Source of the DNA: Bacillus smithii
GTDB taxonomy: Bacteria; Bacillota; Bacilli; Bacillales; DSM-4216
Direction: 5' to 3'
NCBI RefSeq assembly: GCF_001050115.1
Contig: NZ_CP012024.1
Location: 786,001 to 850,000, forward strand
DNA: 64,000 nt
Position numbers and translations under genes: made by a program
Shown: piece by piece, positions 42,742-56,554 of the stretch
Position numbering within the stretch: position 1 is the first letter of the stretch
Layout of the letters: the number at the start of each line of letters is the position of its first letter
Notes under the pieces: generated by a model
Told to the model about the DNA's origin: nothing
What the model saw: only the letters and a program-made list of their open reading frames with translations
Database searches by the model: none

Positions 42742-44691
42742 ATGGGAACATCTTTAGATACAATGAAGAACATTTGGAGAAAATTCCATCTAACCCAAGT
42801 GTTTATTTTGCTTCTTTCTATTTGCGTTCTTTTATTACTGGGATTTGTGATCTATTTTATGAAATCAGCAGATGTCGAGTCTTTAAAAAAAGGTCTATCC
42901 CAGCAAACGATTATTTATGACAAAGACGGAGACGTTGCCAGTAAATTATCAGCTAATCGCTCAGATAGTGTGCCGATCAAGAAAATACCGGATTCTTTGC
43001 AAGACGCTGTGGTTGCGATTGAAGACCATCAATTTTACAACCATAACGGATTTTATTTAAAAGGAATGCTGAGAGCGTTTGTGCAAGATATACTGCATGG
43101 AGGAGCGGTCCAAGGTGGAAGCACGATTACGCAGCAGCTGACGAAAAACGCGCTGCTTTCACCGGAAAAAACGTTAAAGCGAAAAATTGAAGAACTCTTT
43201 CTTGCGATCCAAATCGAAAAAGTGTACAAGAAAAAAGAAATACTGGAAATGTACTTAAACACCATTTACTTTGGGCAAGGTGCATGGGGAGTACAAAATG
43301 CATCGGAAAAGTATTTTGGAAAAAATGTGCAAGATTTGAATTTGAGTGAATCAGCTTTGCTTGCCGGTCTCATTAAGGCTCCGTCCGCCCTTGATCCGTA
43401 CAATCATTACGAAGCGGCCATCAAACGCCGCAACGTCGTACTGGACCAAATGGTCAAATATGGGTACATCACACAAGATGAAGCGAATAAAGCCAAAAGT
43501 ACGACCATCGTATTGAAAGACGGAAGCAAGGACCCGCTAAAAGAAAAATATCCTTATTTTGGCGATGCCGTTATTGAAGAAGCTGTCAATCGCTATGGCC
43601 TTTCTCAAAAAGATCTTTTGGAGAAGGGATATAAAATTTACACTACGATGGATCAAAATATCCAATCTCAATTGGAAAAAGTGTATAAGGAGGATTGGCT
43701 TTTTCCAAAAGGTGTACATGGCGGGGATGTTCAAAGCGCGGTCGTTATGTTAGATCCACATAATGGAGGGGTTTTAGGGGTTGTAGGAAGCCGTGGAGAA
43801 CATGTATTCCGTGGTTTCAGCTATGCTACGCAAATGAAAACTTCTCCTGGATCTACGATTAAGCCTCTCGCTGTTTATACACCGGCTTTAGAAGAAGGAT
43901 ATGAACCAACGAGCATGCTGAAAGATGAAAAAATGAAATTCGGCGATTATGAGCCTTCCAACTATGACGGAGTGTACAAAGGAGAAGTTCCAATGTACGA
44001 AGCGGTTGAAAAATCGCTGAATGTACCGGCTGTTTGGCTTTTAAACGAGATTGGACTGGATAAAGGCGTGGATGCTTTAAAACGTTTCGGAATCCCTCTT
44101 GAAAAAGAAGACCGGAACTTGAGCATCGCTCTTGGCGGAATGTATAAAGGGGTCTCGCCATTGCAAATGGCGTCCGCCTATTCGACGTTTGCCAATGGTG
44201 GGGTTCGCCAAGAAGGACATTTTATCAGAAAAATTGTGGACCCTGACGGCAAGGTGGTAGCAGAGTGGAAAGGCGAAGGAAAGCGCGTTACAAGTAAAAA
44301 AGTAGTTGATGAAATGAATTCTATGCTGTTGAACGTAGTCGCAGAAGGAACTGGAAGAAAAGCATCGATTCCAGGGTATAAGATTGCCGGAAAGACAGGC
44401 TCTACTCAGGTGCCGATTGAAGGCGTGGATGGAACAAAGGACCAATGGTTTATTGGGTATACGCCAAACGTGGTGGGAGCTGTCTGGCTTGGCTTTGACA
44501 ACAACAACGATTACTTGACCAGCAACAGTTCTGATGGAGTAGTCCCAGTATTTCGGGAGGTCATGGAAAAAACGCTGCCGTATATAAAAAATGAATCATT
44601 TGATGTAACGCCTATTCAAAAACAAGTAGAGAAAAAGAAGAAAAAAGATTGGAAAGAAAAACTCATCGAAGAATGGAAGAAGCTTTTTTAA
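42742..44691 (+). CDS. Class A penicillin-binding protein (PBP1A family)
   Basis: This 649-residue bifunctional peptidoglycan synthase has a cytosolic N-terminus, one membrane helix (about 18-40), a glycosyltransferase domain with catalytic Glu94 in EDHQFYNHNGF and GGSTITQQLTKN, and a transpeptidase domain with SPGSTIKP (Ser near 371), KSLN and KTGST (near 551). The C-terminus is a short Lys-rich tail. In length and architecture it is close to the forespore PBP2d (PbpG) of B. subtilis, but PBP4 and others are alternatives. It polymerises and crosslinks the wall or cortex precursor. It is a single-gene unit with a terminator downstream. Confidence 0.9.
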   Translation: MGTSLDTMKNIWRKFHLTQVFILLLSICVLLLLGFVIYFMKSADVESLKKGLSQQTIIYDKDGDVASKLSANRSDSVPIKKIPDSLQDAVVAIEDHQFYNHNGFYLKGMLRAFVQDILHGGAVQGGSTITQQLTKNALLSPEKTLKRKIEELFLAIQIEKVYKKKEILEMYLNTIYFGQGAWGVQNASEKYFGKNVQDLNLSESALLAGLIKAPSALDPYNHYEAAIKRRNVVLDQMVKYGYITQDEANKAKSTTIVLKDGSKDPLKEKYPYFGDAVIEEAVNRYGLSQKDLLEKGYKIYTTMDQNIQSQLEKVYKEDWLFPKGVHGGDVQSAVVMLDPHNGGVLGVVGSRGEHVFRGFSYATQMKTSPGSTIKPLAVYTPALEEGYEPTSMLKDEKMKFGDYEPSNYDGVYKGEVPMYEAVEKSLNVPAVWLLNEIGLDKGVDALKRFGIPLEKEDRNLSIALGGMYKGVSPLQMASAYSTFANGGVRQEGHFIRKIVDPDGKVVAEWKGEGKRVTSKKVVDEMNSMLLNVVAEGTGRKASIPGYKIAGKTGSTQVPIEGVDGTKDQWFIGYTPNVVGAVWLGFDNNNDYLTSNSSDGVVPVFREVMEKTLPYIKNESFDVTPIQKQVEKKKKKDWKEKLIEEWKKLF

Positions 44692-44723
44692 AGGCCATAA
44701 AGGCCCCTTTTGAACAAATAAAT

Positions 44724-44760
44724 CCGACGAGATAAAACCTTTCTCTCGTCGGGTTTTTTC
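44724..44760 (+). terminator. Intrinsic terminator of the PBP gene
   Basis: Arms CCGACGAGA and TCTCGTCGG with a loop of eleven bases are followed by TTTTTT, about 35 bp after the stop codon. Confidence 0.9.
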
Positions 44761-45291
44761 TGTTTTCGGGAGTTTTATTTTGAAGCGGGCGGAGTGTTAG
44801 GGTTGGCGCTTGCTAATGGAAAAGACGTTTTTTTGCTTTTGTCTAATTGGGATGATCGCGGAATGGGAGAGGCTTCTGCAGGAAAAGCAAGCCGAGCGAG
44901 ACACCGCAGCGAGGTTCAAGCAAGGGAGGTCGTGTATCGCCTGGGAAAAACGAGTGAATTTCGCGATCACCAGCTTGTTCGATATAAAGATTTACATGAA
45001 AACAGGGATGCTCCTAGGTCATTTTGACTTTTGGGACGGCAAAAAAGAAACAGTCACGGAAATTACTTTTTTTCACGATGTGGGGAAGTGATTGGTTGGG
45101 ACCATTCGTTTTGAAAGGAGAGAGAAAAGCCGGGTTTATCTGTTATCCCAATGGGAAGTTGAAATTTTTTAAAATGGTTTTGTTCCAGCGGTCCGGCAGT
45201 TTTGGTGGAGTGCTCTTTTAAAAGAACGGTGATAGAGAGAGGAATGATAGAAAAAAATTTAAAAACGAGCGAAAATAAGAGAATAGCGCAT
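44761..45291. other. 530-bp region with overlapping frames, possibly decayed gene
   Basis: Several overlapping frames of 65-93 codons (44794-45027, 44810-45091, 45024-45221) occur in different phases, none with a convincing ribosome binding site. Local composition is more coding-like than true intergenic DNA (for example the GC-rich part at 44850-44960), and a frame-shifted remnant is possible. I recognise no family, so no gene is called. Confidence 0.35.
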
Positions 45292-45307
45292 TTGTAAGCG
45301 GTAACAA
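45292..45307. promoter_or_regulatory. cre (CcpA) site upstream of the ilv-leu promoter
   Basis: TTGTAAGCGGTAACAA fits WTGNNANCGNWNNCAW at all fixed positions. Its centre lies about 90 bp upstream of the start point expected from the promoter at 45354-45382. In B. subtilis CcpA activates the ilv-leu operon from a cre at a similar distance, so an activating role is likely. Confidence 0.75.
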
Positions 45308-45353
45308 AATAAACGGATGATTCAAAAAAGTCAAAAAATTAACCATAAAGGTA

Positions 45354-45382
45354 TTGACCAGAACGAAAAACAGCTGTATTAT
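45354..45382 (+). promoter_or_regulatory. Sigma-A promoter of the ilvE-ilvD-ilv-leu operon
   Basis: TTGACC (45354-45359), a 17-bp spacer and TATTAT (45377-45382) form a near-consensus promoter about 105 bp before the ilvE start codon. Weak CodY-like sequences (AATTATTCAAAAATT at 45424-45438, 11 of 15 matches) lie between it and the gene. Confidence 0.75.
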
Positions 45383-45486
45383 TTACCTCAATTAAACAAT
45401 ATTCTGATACGGCAGATAAATAAAATTATTCAAAAATTTTTCCGCCATTTAATTTCTATTTTTTAACTATCAAGGAGTGAACAAAA

Positions 45487-46389
45487 GTGAGTGAGCAATG
45501 GATCTATTTAAACGGCAAATTGGTAAAAAAAGAAGATGCGGTCATTTCAGTGTACGACCACGGCTTTTTGTACGGAGATGGCGTATTTGAAGGCATCCGG
45601 ATGTATAAGGGAGTGGTATTTCGATTAAAAGAACATATTGATCGGCTTTACGACTCCGCCAAATCCATTATGTTGAATATCCCTAAAACAAAGGAAGAAA
45701 TGACTCAAATCATTGTGGATACGCTAAAAAAGAATGAGTTGGAAGATGCGTATATTCGGGTGGTCGTTTCGAGAGGGGTCGGTGACTTGGGTCTGGATCC
45801 GAACAACTGTAAAGGACCTCAAATTATTGTCATAGCTGAACCGCTTGCTCTTTATCCTAAAGAATTATATGAGACTGGAATTGAAATTGTGACGGTAGCA
45901 AGCCGACGAAATCGTTCGGATGTGCTTCCACCTCAAGTAAAATCTTTAAACTATCTAAATAATATTCTTGTAAAAATTGAAGCACAGTTGGCAAACGCCA
46001 GTGAAGCGTTGATGTTAAACGATCAAGGTTATGTGGCGGAAGGTTCGGGGGATAATATTTTTATCGTAAAGAACGGAGTCGTAAAAACACCTCCTGCTTA
46101 CGTCGGTGCACTGGAAGGAATTACAAGAAATACAATTATTGAGATTGGAAGAAAATTGGGCTTTGATGTCAGGGAAGAAACGATGACGCGTCACGACGTA
46201 TATTCGGCGGATGAAGTCTTTTTAACAGGTACGGCAGCGGAAATCATTTCGGTAGTGAAAGTGGACGGAAGAGTGATCGGGGACGGAAAACCTGGTGAAT
46301 ATACGAAGAAATTGTTGGATGCATTCCGTGAATATGTAACAACGGACGGAGTAAAAGTGTATTCAGAAACAAGCGTTCATGCTGGTTGA
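45487..46389 (+). CDS. ilvE: Branched-chain amino acid aminotransferase
   Basis: This 300-residue fold-type IV PLP enzyme starts at GTG after AAGGAGTG. The PLP lysine lies in [14 protein letters not shown], and the phosphate-binding region in [13 protein letters not shown] and [27 protein letters not shown] is the N-terminal signature. It carries out the last step in Leu, Ile and Val synthesis with glutamate as amino donor. It leads the operon, 19 bp before ilvD. D-amino-acid transaminases are close relatives, but the operon decides the call. Confidence 0.93.
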   Translation: MSEQWIYLNGKLVKKEDAVISVYDHGFLYGDGVFEGIRMYKGVVFRLKEHIDRLYDSAKSIMLNIPKTKEEMTQIIVDTLKKNELEDAYIRVVVSRGVGDLGLDPNNCKGPQIIVIAEPLALYPKELYETGIEIVTVASRRNRSDVLPPQVKSLNYLNNILVKIEAQLANASEALMLNDQGYVAEGSGDNIFIVKNGVVKTPPAYVGALEGITRNTIIEIGRKLGFDVREETMTRHDVYSADEVFLTGTAAEIISVVKVDGRVIGDGKPGEYTKKLLDAFREYVTTDGVKVYSETSVHAG

Positions 46390-46408
46390 GGCTTCGGAGG
46401 AGATATGG

Positions 46409-48076
46409 ATGCGCAGTGACATGATAAAAAAAGGGATTGACCGAGCCCCTCATCGCAGCCTTTTATACGCGGCAGGGGTCAAAACAGAAGATTTAAACAA
46501 ACCGTTTATCGGTGTGTGCAATTCGTATATCGATATTATTCCGGGACATGTCCATTTAAAAGAATTTGCGGAAGTGGTCAAAGATGCCATAAGAGAGGCT
46601 GGCGGTGTCCCGTTTGAATTTAATACGATCGGGGTAGACGATGGAATCGCCATGGGGCATATCGGAATGCGATACTCCTTGCCCAGCAGGGAACTGATCG
46701 CCGATTCGGCAGAGACAGTCATCAATGCCCACTGGTTTGATGGAGTATTCTTTATTCCCAATTGCGATAAAATAACACCTGGTATGCTAATGGCGGCGGT
46801 TCGGACGAATGTTCCTTCCGTTTTCGTATCCGGAGGGCCGATGGAAGCAGGCAGAACAAAAGCAGGAAAACCGCTGTCGCTTTCCTCGGTGTTTGAAGGA
46901 GTCGGAGCACGATTATCCGGAAGAATTTCGGAAGAAGAATTTGGGGAAATTGAAAGAAACGCTTGTCCGTCTTGTGGTTCTTGTTCGGGGATGTTTACTG
47001 CTAACTCAATGAATTCATTGATGGAAGTGCTTGGCATGACACCTCCGGGCAATGCAACGATTGTCGCCACTTCTTCGGAGCGGCGCAAGCTTATCAAGGA
47101 AGCCGTCCAATATTTAATGGAGTTGATCGAAAAAGACATCCGACCGCGAGATATTATTACACCAGAAGCTATTGATGATGCGTTTGCTCTTGATATGGCA
47201 ATGGGCGGTTCCACTAATACGGTTCTTCATACGTTGGCCATCGCAAATGAGGCCGAAATTGAGTACGATTTAAAGCGAATCAACGAAATTGCCAAGAAAG
47301 TTCCTTATTTAGCCAAAATCAGTCCTGCCTCGGACTATTCGATGCAGGATGTTCACAGGGCAGGGGGCATTAGCGCAATCATTAAAGAATTGTGTGAAAT
47401 GGATGGAGTAATCCATAAAGATAGAATCACGATTACCGGAAAAACTTTGTATGAAAATGTAAAAGATGCCAAAATATTGGATGATCAAGTCATCAGAAGA
47501 AAGGAAAATCCATACAGTGCTGTCGGCGGACTTTCCATCTTGTATGGAAATATTGCTCCGGATGGAGCCGTCATTAAGGTAGGGGCTGTAGATCCTTCCA
47601 TCAAGACTTTCCTTGGAGAAGCGATCGTGTTCGATTCGCAGGATGAAGCGTTGAAAGGAATTCACAGCGGATTGGTCCGAGAAGGGCACGTTGTTGTCAT
47701 TCGATATGAAGGACCTAAAGGCGGACCGGGGATGCCGGAAATGCTTGCTCCTACTTCAGAGATTGCCGGAAGAGGGCTCGATAAAAAAGTGGCTCTCATA
47801 ACGGATGGAAGATTTTCAGGTGCTTCCCGTGGCATTTCTATAGGTCATATATCCCCTGAAGCTGCTGAAGGCGGTCCAATTGCTTTCATTGAAAATGGAG
47901 ATCAAATCTTGATCGATCTGGAAAATCGAACGATCAATGTGTTGCTGACAGAAGAAGAAATGACAGAACGAAAGAGACGTTGGGTTCAGCCTGAACCGAA
48001 AATTAAAAAAGGCTATTTGGCGAGATATTCCAAACTTGTCACTTCCGCCAGCACAGGCGGGATCATGAAAATTTAA
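46409..48076 (+). CDS. ilvD: Dihydroxy-acid dehydratase
   Basis: This 555-residue iron-sulfur dehydratase starts at ATG 46409 ([19 protein letters not shown]) after GGAGGAG; the longer frame overlaps ilvE. Cluster cysteines are in [19 protein letters not shown] and [26 protein letters not shown]-like [22 protein letters not shown] lies near the C-terminus. It converts dihydroxy acids to the 2-oxo acids of Val and Ile synthesis. It lies upstream of the T-box, so its transcription is not subject to that attenuator. Confidence 0.95.
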   Translation: MRSDMIKKGIDRAPHRSLLYAAGVKTEDLNKPFIGVCNSYIDIIPGHVHLKEFAEVVKDAIREAGGVPFEFNTIGVDDGIAMGHIGMRYSLPSRELIADSAETVINAHWFDGVFFIPNCDKITPGMLMAAVRTNVPSVFVSGGPMEAGRTKAGKPLSLSSVFEGVGARLSGRISEEEFGEIERNACPSCGSCSGMFTANSMNSLMEVLGMTPPGNATIVATSSERRKLIKEAVQYLMELIEKDIRPRDIITPEAIDDAFALDMAMGGSTNTVLHTLAIANEAEIEYDLKRINEIAKKVPYLAKISPASDYSMQDVHRAGGISAIIKELCEMDGVIHKDRITITGKTLYENVKDAKILDDQVIRRKENPYSAVGGLSILYGNIAPDGAVIKVGAVDPSIKTFLGEAIVFDSQDEALKGIHSGLVREGHVVVIRYEGPKGGPGMPEMLAPTSEIAGRGLDKKVALITDGRFSGASRGISIGHISPEAAEGGPIAFIENGDQILIDLENRTINVLLTEEEMTERKRRWVQPEPKIKKGYLARYSKLVTSASTGGIMKI

Positions 48077-48084
48077 TCGATGCA

Positions 48085-48384
48085 AATCGATGACGAGGTA
48101 AAAGTTGCAGGAATTCCGTATTCACAGAGAGCCGGTTGTTGCTGAGAGCCGGTAATACTACCTGCAGCGACATCCCCTCTGAGTGCCGATCTGAACGGAA
48201 ACTATTAGGATTGGCCGAGTATAATATACTCGTTATCAAAAAGAACAATGTGTCAGTCATTGTTCATGAGGTGGCATTCGTGAGAATGTCATGAATCAGG
48301 GTGGTACCGTGGAAAGAATACAGCCTTTTCACCCCTGCGCTATAGGATTGGTAGGCGCAAGGAGTGAAAAGGCTTTTCTTTTTG
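48085..48384 (+). promoter_or_regulatory. T-box riboswitch (leucine-type) before ilvB
   Basis: The leader holds the conserved T-box AGGGTGGTACCG (48298-48309), a stem I with GAGAGCCGG repeated around its apex (48127-48165), and a terminator hairpin with arms AGCCTTTTCAC (48322-48332) and GTGAAAAGGCT (48364-48374) followed by T-rich sequence. A CTC triplet precedes TGAGTGC in the 3' side of stem I (near 48178), fitting a leucine specifier as in B. subtilis ilv-leu. Uncharged tRNA-Leu would favour the antiterminator and readthrough to ilvB. It lies inside the operon, between ilvD and ilvB. Confidence 0.9.
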
Positions 48385-48431
48385 AGTCAAAAAGTCTAAA
48401 GGATGAAACCAACCAGTTGGAGGGAGAATCA

Positions 48432-50143
48432 ATGAGGGCTAATGCAAAAGCGGAAACGGAATCTGTAACGGGGACAATGACAGGTGCAGAAATTCTGATT
48501 GAATCATTAAAAAGAGAAAACGTGGAAATCATTTTTGGATATCCTGGTGGAGCTGTATTGCCAATATATGATGCGTTATATAAAAATCCGATTCGCCATA
48601 TACTGGCAAAACATGAGCAGGGAGCCATTCATGCCGCTGAAGGATACGCGAGAGTATCAGGTAAACCAGGAGTTGTCATCGCTACATCGGGACCTGGTGC
48701 AACCAATTTAATTACGGGAATTACAGATGCCATGATGGATTCGTTGCCGCTTGTTATTTTTACAGGTCAAGTCGCCACAAATGTAATCGGCTCAGATGCC
48801 TTTCAAGAAGCAGATATTATCGGCATCACGATGCCAATTACTAAGCACAATTATCAAGTTCGTAACTTGAATGACTTGCCGAAAATCGTAAAAGAAGCCT
48901 TCCATATTGCGACCACTGGCCGACCGGGGCCTGTATTGATCGATATTCCAAAAGATATCGCCAACAATGAAACACGTCCTTCTTTTGATCATACAGTGGA
49001 GTTGCCGGGATATCAGCCTACAATCGTTCCGAATATTTTGCAAATCAGAAAATTGACGGAAGCGATTGCAACGTCGCAAAAACCAGTGATTTTGGCAGGG
49101 GCTGGTGTGCTTCATGCTCAAGCTTCCGATGAACTGTTGGCATTTGCTGAGGAAACCAATATACCGGTTGTTAATACACTGCTTGGTTTAGGATCATTTC
49201 CGGCTGATCATCCTTTGTTTCTTGGAATGGGGGGGATGCACGGAACCTATACGGCCAATATGGCCATGTATGAATGTGATTTGCTCATTAATTTTGGCGC
49301 AAGATTTGATGACCGCTTAACGGGAAATTTAAAGCATTTTGCTCCAAAAGCGAAAGTGGCGCACATTGATATTGATCCAGCAGAAATCGGAAAAAATGTC
49401 GAAACGCATATCCCGATTGTAGGTGATGTAAAAGAAGCCTTGAGCCAATTGTTGAAAGAGGATAAGGAAATTCCGGAAATCAATGAATGGCTTCTTCACT
49501 TGGAAAAATACAAACGTAATTTTCCGCTTTGGCTTTCAGACGATGAGGAGGGAATTTCACCACAGCGTTTAGTGAAAATGATCCATAAATTTTCGAAAGG
49601 TGAAGCGATTGTTTCAACAGATGTGGGCCAGCATCAAATGTGGGTTGCCCAGCATTATGGATTTGTCCGTCCGAACCGTTGGATCACGTCTGGAGGACTG
49701 GGAACGATGGGATTTGGTCTTCCGGCGGCCATTGGAGCGCAGTTTGCTGAAGAGGAAGAAACGGTGGTGGCGATCGTTGGAGATGCCGGATTTCAAATGA
49801 CGCTTCAAGAATTAGCGGTCATAAAAGAATTCGATTTGCCTATAAAAATTTTCATTTTTAACAATCAGGCGTTAGGAATGGTTCGGCAATGGCAGGAAGC
49901 CTTTTATGAAGAACGTTATTCCCAATCCTTAACTCCTGTGCAGCCTGACTATGTGAAGCTCGCTGATTCATATGGTATTCGCGGATTTAAGGTTTCAACC
50001 GAAAAAGAAGCGGAAGAAGTCATTCGCGAGACATTCAATGATCGTCAACCGGTATTAGTCGACTGTCGAATCAAGCCGATGGAAAAAGTATTTCCTATGA
50101 TAGCACCGGGAAAAGGACTACATGAAATGATTGGGGTGAAACC

Positions 50144-50147
<4 letters not shown>
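48432..50147 (+). CDS. ilvB: Acetolactate synthase, large subunit
   Basis: This 571-residue TPP enzyme starts at ATG 48432 after GGAGGGAG, downstream of the T-box terminator; the longer frame from 48291 would run through the attenuator. The N-terminal catalytic Glu is in [19 protein letters not shown]-type middle domain follows, and the TPP motif is [29 protein letters not shown]. It makes acetolactate or acetohydroxybutyrate from pyruvate, with IlvN as regulatory partner. Confidence 0.95.
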
Positions 50148-53239
<3,092 letters not shown>

Positions 53240-53257
53240 TTTACTGGAGGGGTTGAA

Positions 53258-54358
53258 ATGAAAAAGAAAATTGCGGTTCTGCCGGGTGATGGAATCGGCC
53301 GAGAAGTGGCAAAAGGAGCAGTCGAAGTGTTAAAAGCGGTTGGCGGTCGGTTTGGACATGAATTTGAAATGGAATTTGCCAACATCGGAGGGGCTGCAAT
53401 TGATCAAGAACAAATACCTCTTTCGGAAAAAACGATTGATCTCTGTAAACAGAGTGATGCGGTATTGCTGGGAGCGGTGGGAGGTCCTAAATGGGACTCC
53501 CTCCCCAGCCATCTGCGACCGGAAAAAGGACTGTTAAAGATTCGGAAAGAACTTGGTCTATTTGCTAATTTACGCCCGGTAAAAGCCTTTCAAAGCCTTC
53601 TTTCTTCTTCTCCTCTGAAAAAGGAAATTGTTGAGGATGTCGATTTAATGATTGTCCGGGAACTGACAGGCGGATTGTATTTCGGAAAACCGAGCGAGCG
53701 GCGGGGAGAAAATCAAGAAGTGGCTGTTGATACTTTGCTTTATACAAAAGACGAAATAAAAAGAATTGTAGACAAAGCGTTTCAAATCGCTAAAGTAAGA
53801 AGGAAAAAAGTTGTATCCGTTGATAAAGCAAATGTGTTGGAATCAAGCCGAATGTGGAGGGAAGTAGTAGAAGAAACAGCTGTCCGCTATTCGGAGGTGG
53901 AATATGAACACATGTATGTTGATGCAGCCGCTATGAAGCTTATTCATAACCCGAAAGACTTCGATGTAGTGGTCACGGAAAATATGTTTGGAGATATTTT
54001 AAGCGATGAAGCGTCTATGATTACCGGCTCTTTAGGCATGCTGTCGTCGGCCAGTCTACGGGAAGACGGATTCGGGCTTTATGAACCGGTTCATGGATCA
54101 GCACCTGATATTGCAGGACAGGACAAAGCCAATCCGCTAGCGATGATTTTATCTACTGCTATGATGCTGAAATATACTTTTGGATTCAATCATGAAGCAG
54201 AAGCAATAGAACAAGCGGTGGACGATGTATTAAAGGATGGATATCGAACGTTTGATTTACGCCATACGGGAAGCCGTGTAGTGGGAACGGAAAAAATGAT
54301 TGATCTGGTTGTGAAGCGAGTTCAAGAAGATCGTGCGATTGCTTCTACCATGGCTTAA
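53258..54358 (+). CDS. leuB: 3-Isopropylmalate dehydrogenase
   Basis: This 366-residue enzyme has LPGDGIGREV at the start, the substrate-binding RPEKGLLKIRKELGLFANLRPV and VRELTGGLYFGKPS, and the metal/NAD region ENMFGDILSDEASMITGSLGMLSSASL and EPVHGSAPDIAGQDKANPLA. It oxidises and decarboxylates 3-isopropylmalate. ATG follows TGGAGGGG, 18 bp after leuA. A 100-bp gap separates it from leuC. Confidence 0.95.
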   Translation: MKKKIAVLPGDGIGREVAKGAVEVLKAVGGRFGHEFEMEFANIGGAAIDQEQIPLSEKTIDLCKQSDAVLLGAVGGPKWDSLPSHLRPEKGLLKIRKELGLFANLRPVKAFQSLLSSSPLKKEIVEDVDLMIVRELTGGLYFGKPSERRGENQEVAVDTLLYTKDEIKRIVDKAFQIAKVRRKKVVSVDKANVLESSRMWREVVEETAVRYSEVEYEHMYVDAAAMKLIHNPKDFDVVVTENMFGDILSDEASMITGSLGMLSSASLREDGFGLYEPVHGSAPDIAGQDKANPLAMILSTAMMLKYTFGFNHEAEAIEQAVDDVLKDGYRTFDLRHTGSRVVGTEKMIDLVVKRVQEDRAIASTMA

Positions 54359-54460
54359 CAGATTATGAATCGATAGCAATTGTCCATGTACATTGAGACT
54401 GTGGAAAGAAGCGTTTATTTGACCTAGTTTCCATACCAATTCATAGAGGAGGGACAGCCA

Positions 54461-55873
54461 TTGCAGCCGAAGACAATTATTGAAAAAATATGGGAACAGC
54501 ATGTGGTGCATCGTGAGGAAGGAAAACCGGACTTATTATATATTGATTTGCACTTAGTACATGAAGTCACATCTCCTCAAGCTTTTGAAGGACTCCGCAT
54601 GAAAAATCGAAAAGTGAGACGGCCCGATCTGACATACGCTACGATGGATCATAACGTTCCTACGATGAACAGACATATTGTAAACGATCCTATTTCAAAA
54701 ACGCAGATGGAAAAATTATATGAAAACTGTAAGGAGTTTGGCATTGAATTGGCGGATATCAACCATCCGGATCAAGGAATAGTCCATGTGATCGGTCCTG
54801 AGCTTGGGTTGACGCAGCCGGGGAAAACCATCGTATGCGGTGACAGCCATACTTCTACTCATGGAGCATTTGGCGCTCTCGCATTTGGAATCGGGACAAG
54901 CGAGGTCGAACATGTATTGGCGACTCAAACTCTTTGGCAAGCAAAACCAAAGACGCTGCAAATCAAAGTGAACGGGAAACTGGGATTTGGCGTGACGGCC
55001 AAAGATTTGATTTTGGGCATCATATCCAAATTTGGAATTGATGCCGGAACCGGCTATATTATCGAGTATACGGGTGAAGCCATTCGCAAACTTTCCATGG
55101 AAGAACGGATGACTGTTTGCAATATGTCCATTGAAGCAGGAGCCCGTGCCGGTCTCGTTAGTCCGGATGAAGTGACATTTAATTATTTAAAAGGTAGAAA
55201 GTATGTTCCAAAAGGCGAGGAATTTGAAAAATTAGTGGAATATTGGAAGACATTGGCGACGGATGAAGGGGCTGTTTACGACAAAACGCTCGAAATTGAT
55301 GCTTCAGAAATTGAACCACAAGTGACGTGGGGAACAAATCCTTCGATGGGTACAGGAATAAGTGGAATTGTTCCTTTTCCCGAAAAATTCGAAAGAGCAC
55401 AAGACCGTGAAGCGGCGGCAAGAGCGATCGAATATATGGGCTTAAAGCCGGGAACGAGAATGGAAGACATTCCGATCGACTATGTTTTTATCGGATCGTG
55501 TACCAATTCCAGGCTGAGCGACTTGCGGTCAGCAGCAGAGGTTGTCAAAGGGCGGAAAGTCCATAATGGCGTGAAAGCGATAGTCGTACCTGGTTCTCAG
55601 ACTGTCAAAAAAGCAGCTGAAGAAGAAGGGTTAGATCGAATTTTTACAGAAGCAGGATTTGAATGGCGTGAATCCGGATGCAGCATGTGTTTGGCGATGA
55701 ATGAGGACATTGTTCCAGCAGGAAAGCGTTGTGCTTCCACTTCTAACCGAAATTTTGAAGGGCGCCAAGGAAATGGTTCTAGAACCCATCTGGTCAGCCC
55801 TCCTATGGCAGCGGCTGCAGCCATAGCGGGAAGATTTATGGATGTTCGCAAACTAACTGGAATTTATCAATAG
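54461..55873 (+). CDS. leuC: 3-Isopropylmalate dehydratase, large subunit
   Basis: This 470-residue protein starts with TTG after GAGGAGGGAC. It has the aconitase signature [30 protein letters not shown], and the 4Fe-4S cysteines lie in [12 protein letters not shown] and [10 protein letters not shown]. With LeuD it isomerises 2-isopropylmalate to 3-isopropylmalate. Transcription appears continuous from leuB, since no terminator is visible in the 100-bp gap. Confidence 0.95.
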   Translation: MQPKTIIEKIWEQHVVHREEGKPDLLYIDLHLVHEVTSPQAFEGLRMKNRKVRRPDLTYATMDHNVPTMNRHIVNDPISKTQMEKLYENCKEFGIELADINHPDQGIVHVIGPELGLTQPGKTIVCGDSHTSTHGAFGALAFGIGTSEVEHVLATQTLWQAKPKTLQIKVNGKLGFGVTAKDLILGIISKFGIDAGTGYIIEYTGEAIRKLSMEERMTVCNMSIEAGARAGLVSPDEVTFNYLKGRKYVPKGEEFEKLVEYWKTLATDEGAVYDKTLEIDASEIEPQVTWGTNPSMGTGISGIVPFPEKFERAQDREAAARAIEYMGLKPGTRMEDIPIDYVFIGSCTNSRLSDLRSAAEVVKGRKVHNGVKAIVVPGSQTVKKAAEEEGLDRIFTEAGFEWRESGCSMCLAMNEDIVPAGKRCASTSNRNFEGRQGNGSRTHLVSPPMAAAAAIAGRFMDVRKLTGIYQ

Positions 55874-55886
55874 GAGATGTAGCCAT

Positions 55887-56489
55887 ATGGAACCAATCAA
55901 TAAGTATAATGGGATTGTTTGTCCTCTGAATAGAACGAATGTCGATACGGACCAAATTATACCGAAACAGTTTTTAAAGCGAATTGAGCGCAAAGGTTTT
56001 GGCCAGTTTTTATTTTATCATTGGCGTTTTGACGACGACGGCAATGTGAGGGAAGATTTTATTTTAAACGATCCTCAATATAAAGACGCCAGTATTTTAG
56101 TGGCAGGAGAAAACTTTGGCTGCGGCTCTTCCCGTGAACACGCTCCGTGGGCTTTAATGGATTATGGCTTTAAAATCATTATTGCCCCCAGCTTTGCTGA
56201 TATTTTCTATAATAATTGTTTGAAGAACGGACTATTGCCGATAAAATTAACGGCAGAAGAGGTGTCTCTGCTGTTGGAAAAAGCATCAGAACCTGGCTAC
56301 CGTCTCTTTGTGGATTTGAAAAACCAGCATGTGACGGATCGAAAAGGATTTTTGGCTACGTTTATGATGGATCCTTATTGGAAGGAAATGCTGTTAAACG
56401 GATGGGATGAAATTGCCGTCACTCTTAATTTAGAAGATGAAATTCGAGCTTATGAGGAGAGAAGGGATAAAACAGTACAGGCGAAATAG
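55887..56489 (+). CDS. leuD: 3-Isopropylmalate dehydratase, small subunit
   Basis: This 200-residue swivel-domain partner of LeuC contains NVDTDQIIPKQFLKRIERKGFG and the substrate-binding loop NFGCGSSREHAPWAL. It lies 14 bp after leuC and is the last gene of the operon. The intrinsic terminator 28 bp later is the site of the second group IIC intron. Confidence 0.95.
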   Translation: MEPINKYNGIVCPLNRTNVDTDQIIPKQFLKRIERKGFGQFLFYHWRFDDDGNVREDFILNDPQYKDASILVAGENFGCGSSREHAPWALMDYGFKIIIAPSFADIFYNNCLKNGLLPIKLTAEEVSLLLEKASEPGYRLFVDLKNQHVTDRKGFLATFMMDPYWKEMLLNGWDEIAVTLNLEDEIRAYEERRDKTVQAK

Positions 56490-56517
56490 GCCTAATCTTC
56501 ATCGAAGTGATGACTAG

Positions 56518-56551
56518 AAAAGCTGCCGGGGGTTGGCCCCGGCAGCTTTTT
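56518..56551 (+). terminator. ilv-leu operon terminator and intron target
   Basis: Arms AAAAGCTGCCGGGG and CCCCGGCAGCTTTT are perfectly paired around TTGG and followed by T residues. The second group II intron starts three to four bases after the T-run. Confidence 0.92.
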
Positions 56552-56554
56552 CGT

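Noticed and set aside
45424-45438. AATTATTCAAAAATT as a CodY box for ilvE
   Set aside because: Only 11 of 15 positions match in a very AT-rich leader; kept as a remark, not as a feature.
46450-47214. 254-codon open frame on the minus strand opposite ilvD
   Set aside because: It is entirely antisense to a well-supported enzyme gene, lacks a ribosome binding site and has the composition of a shadow frame.
48291-48431. Longer N-terminus for IlvB starting at 48291
   Set aside because: It runs through the T-box antiterminator and terminator; the ATG at 48432 has a good ribosome binding site and fits the family.
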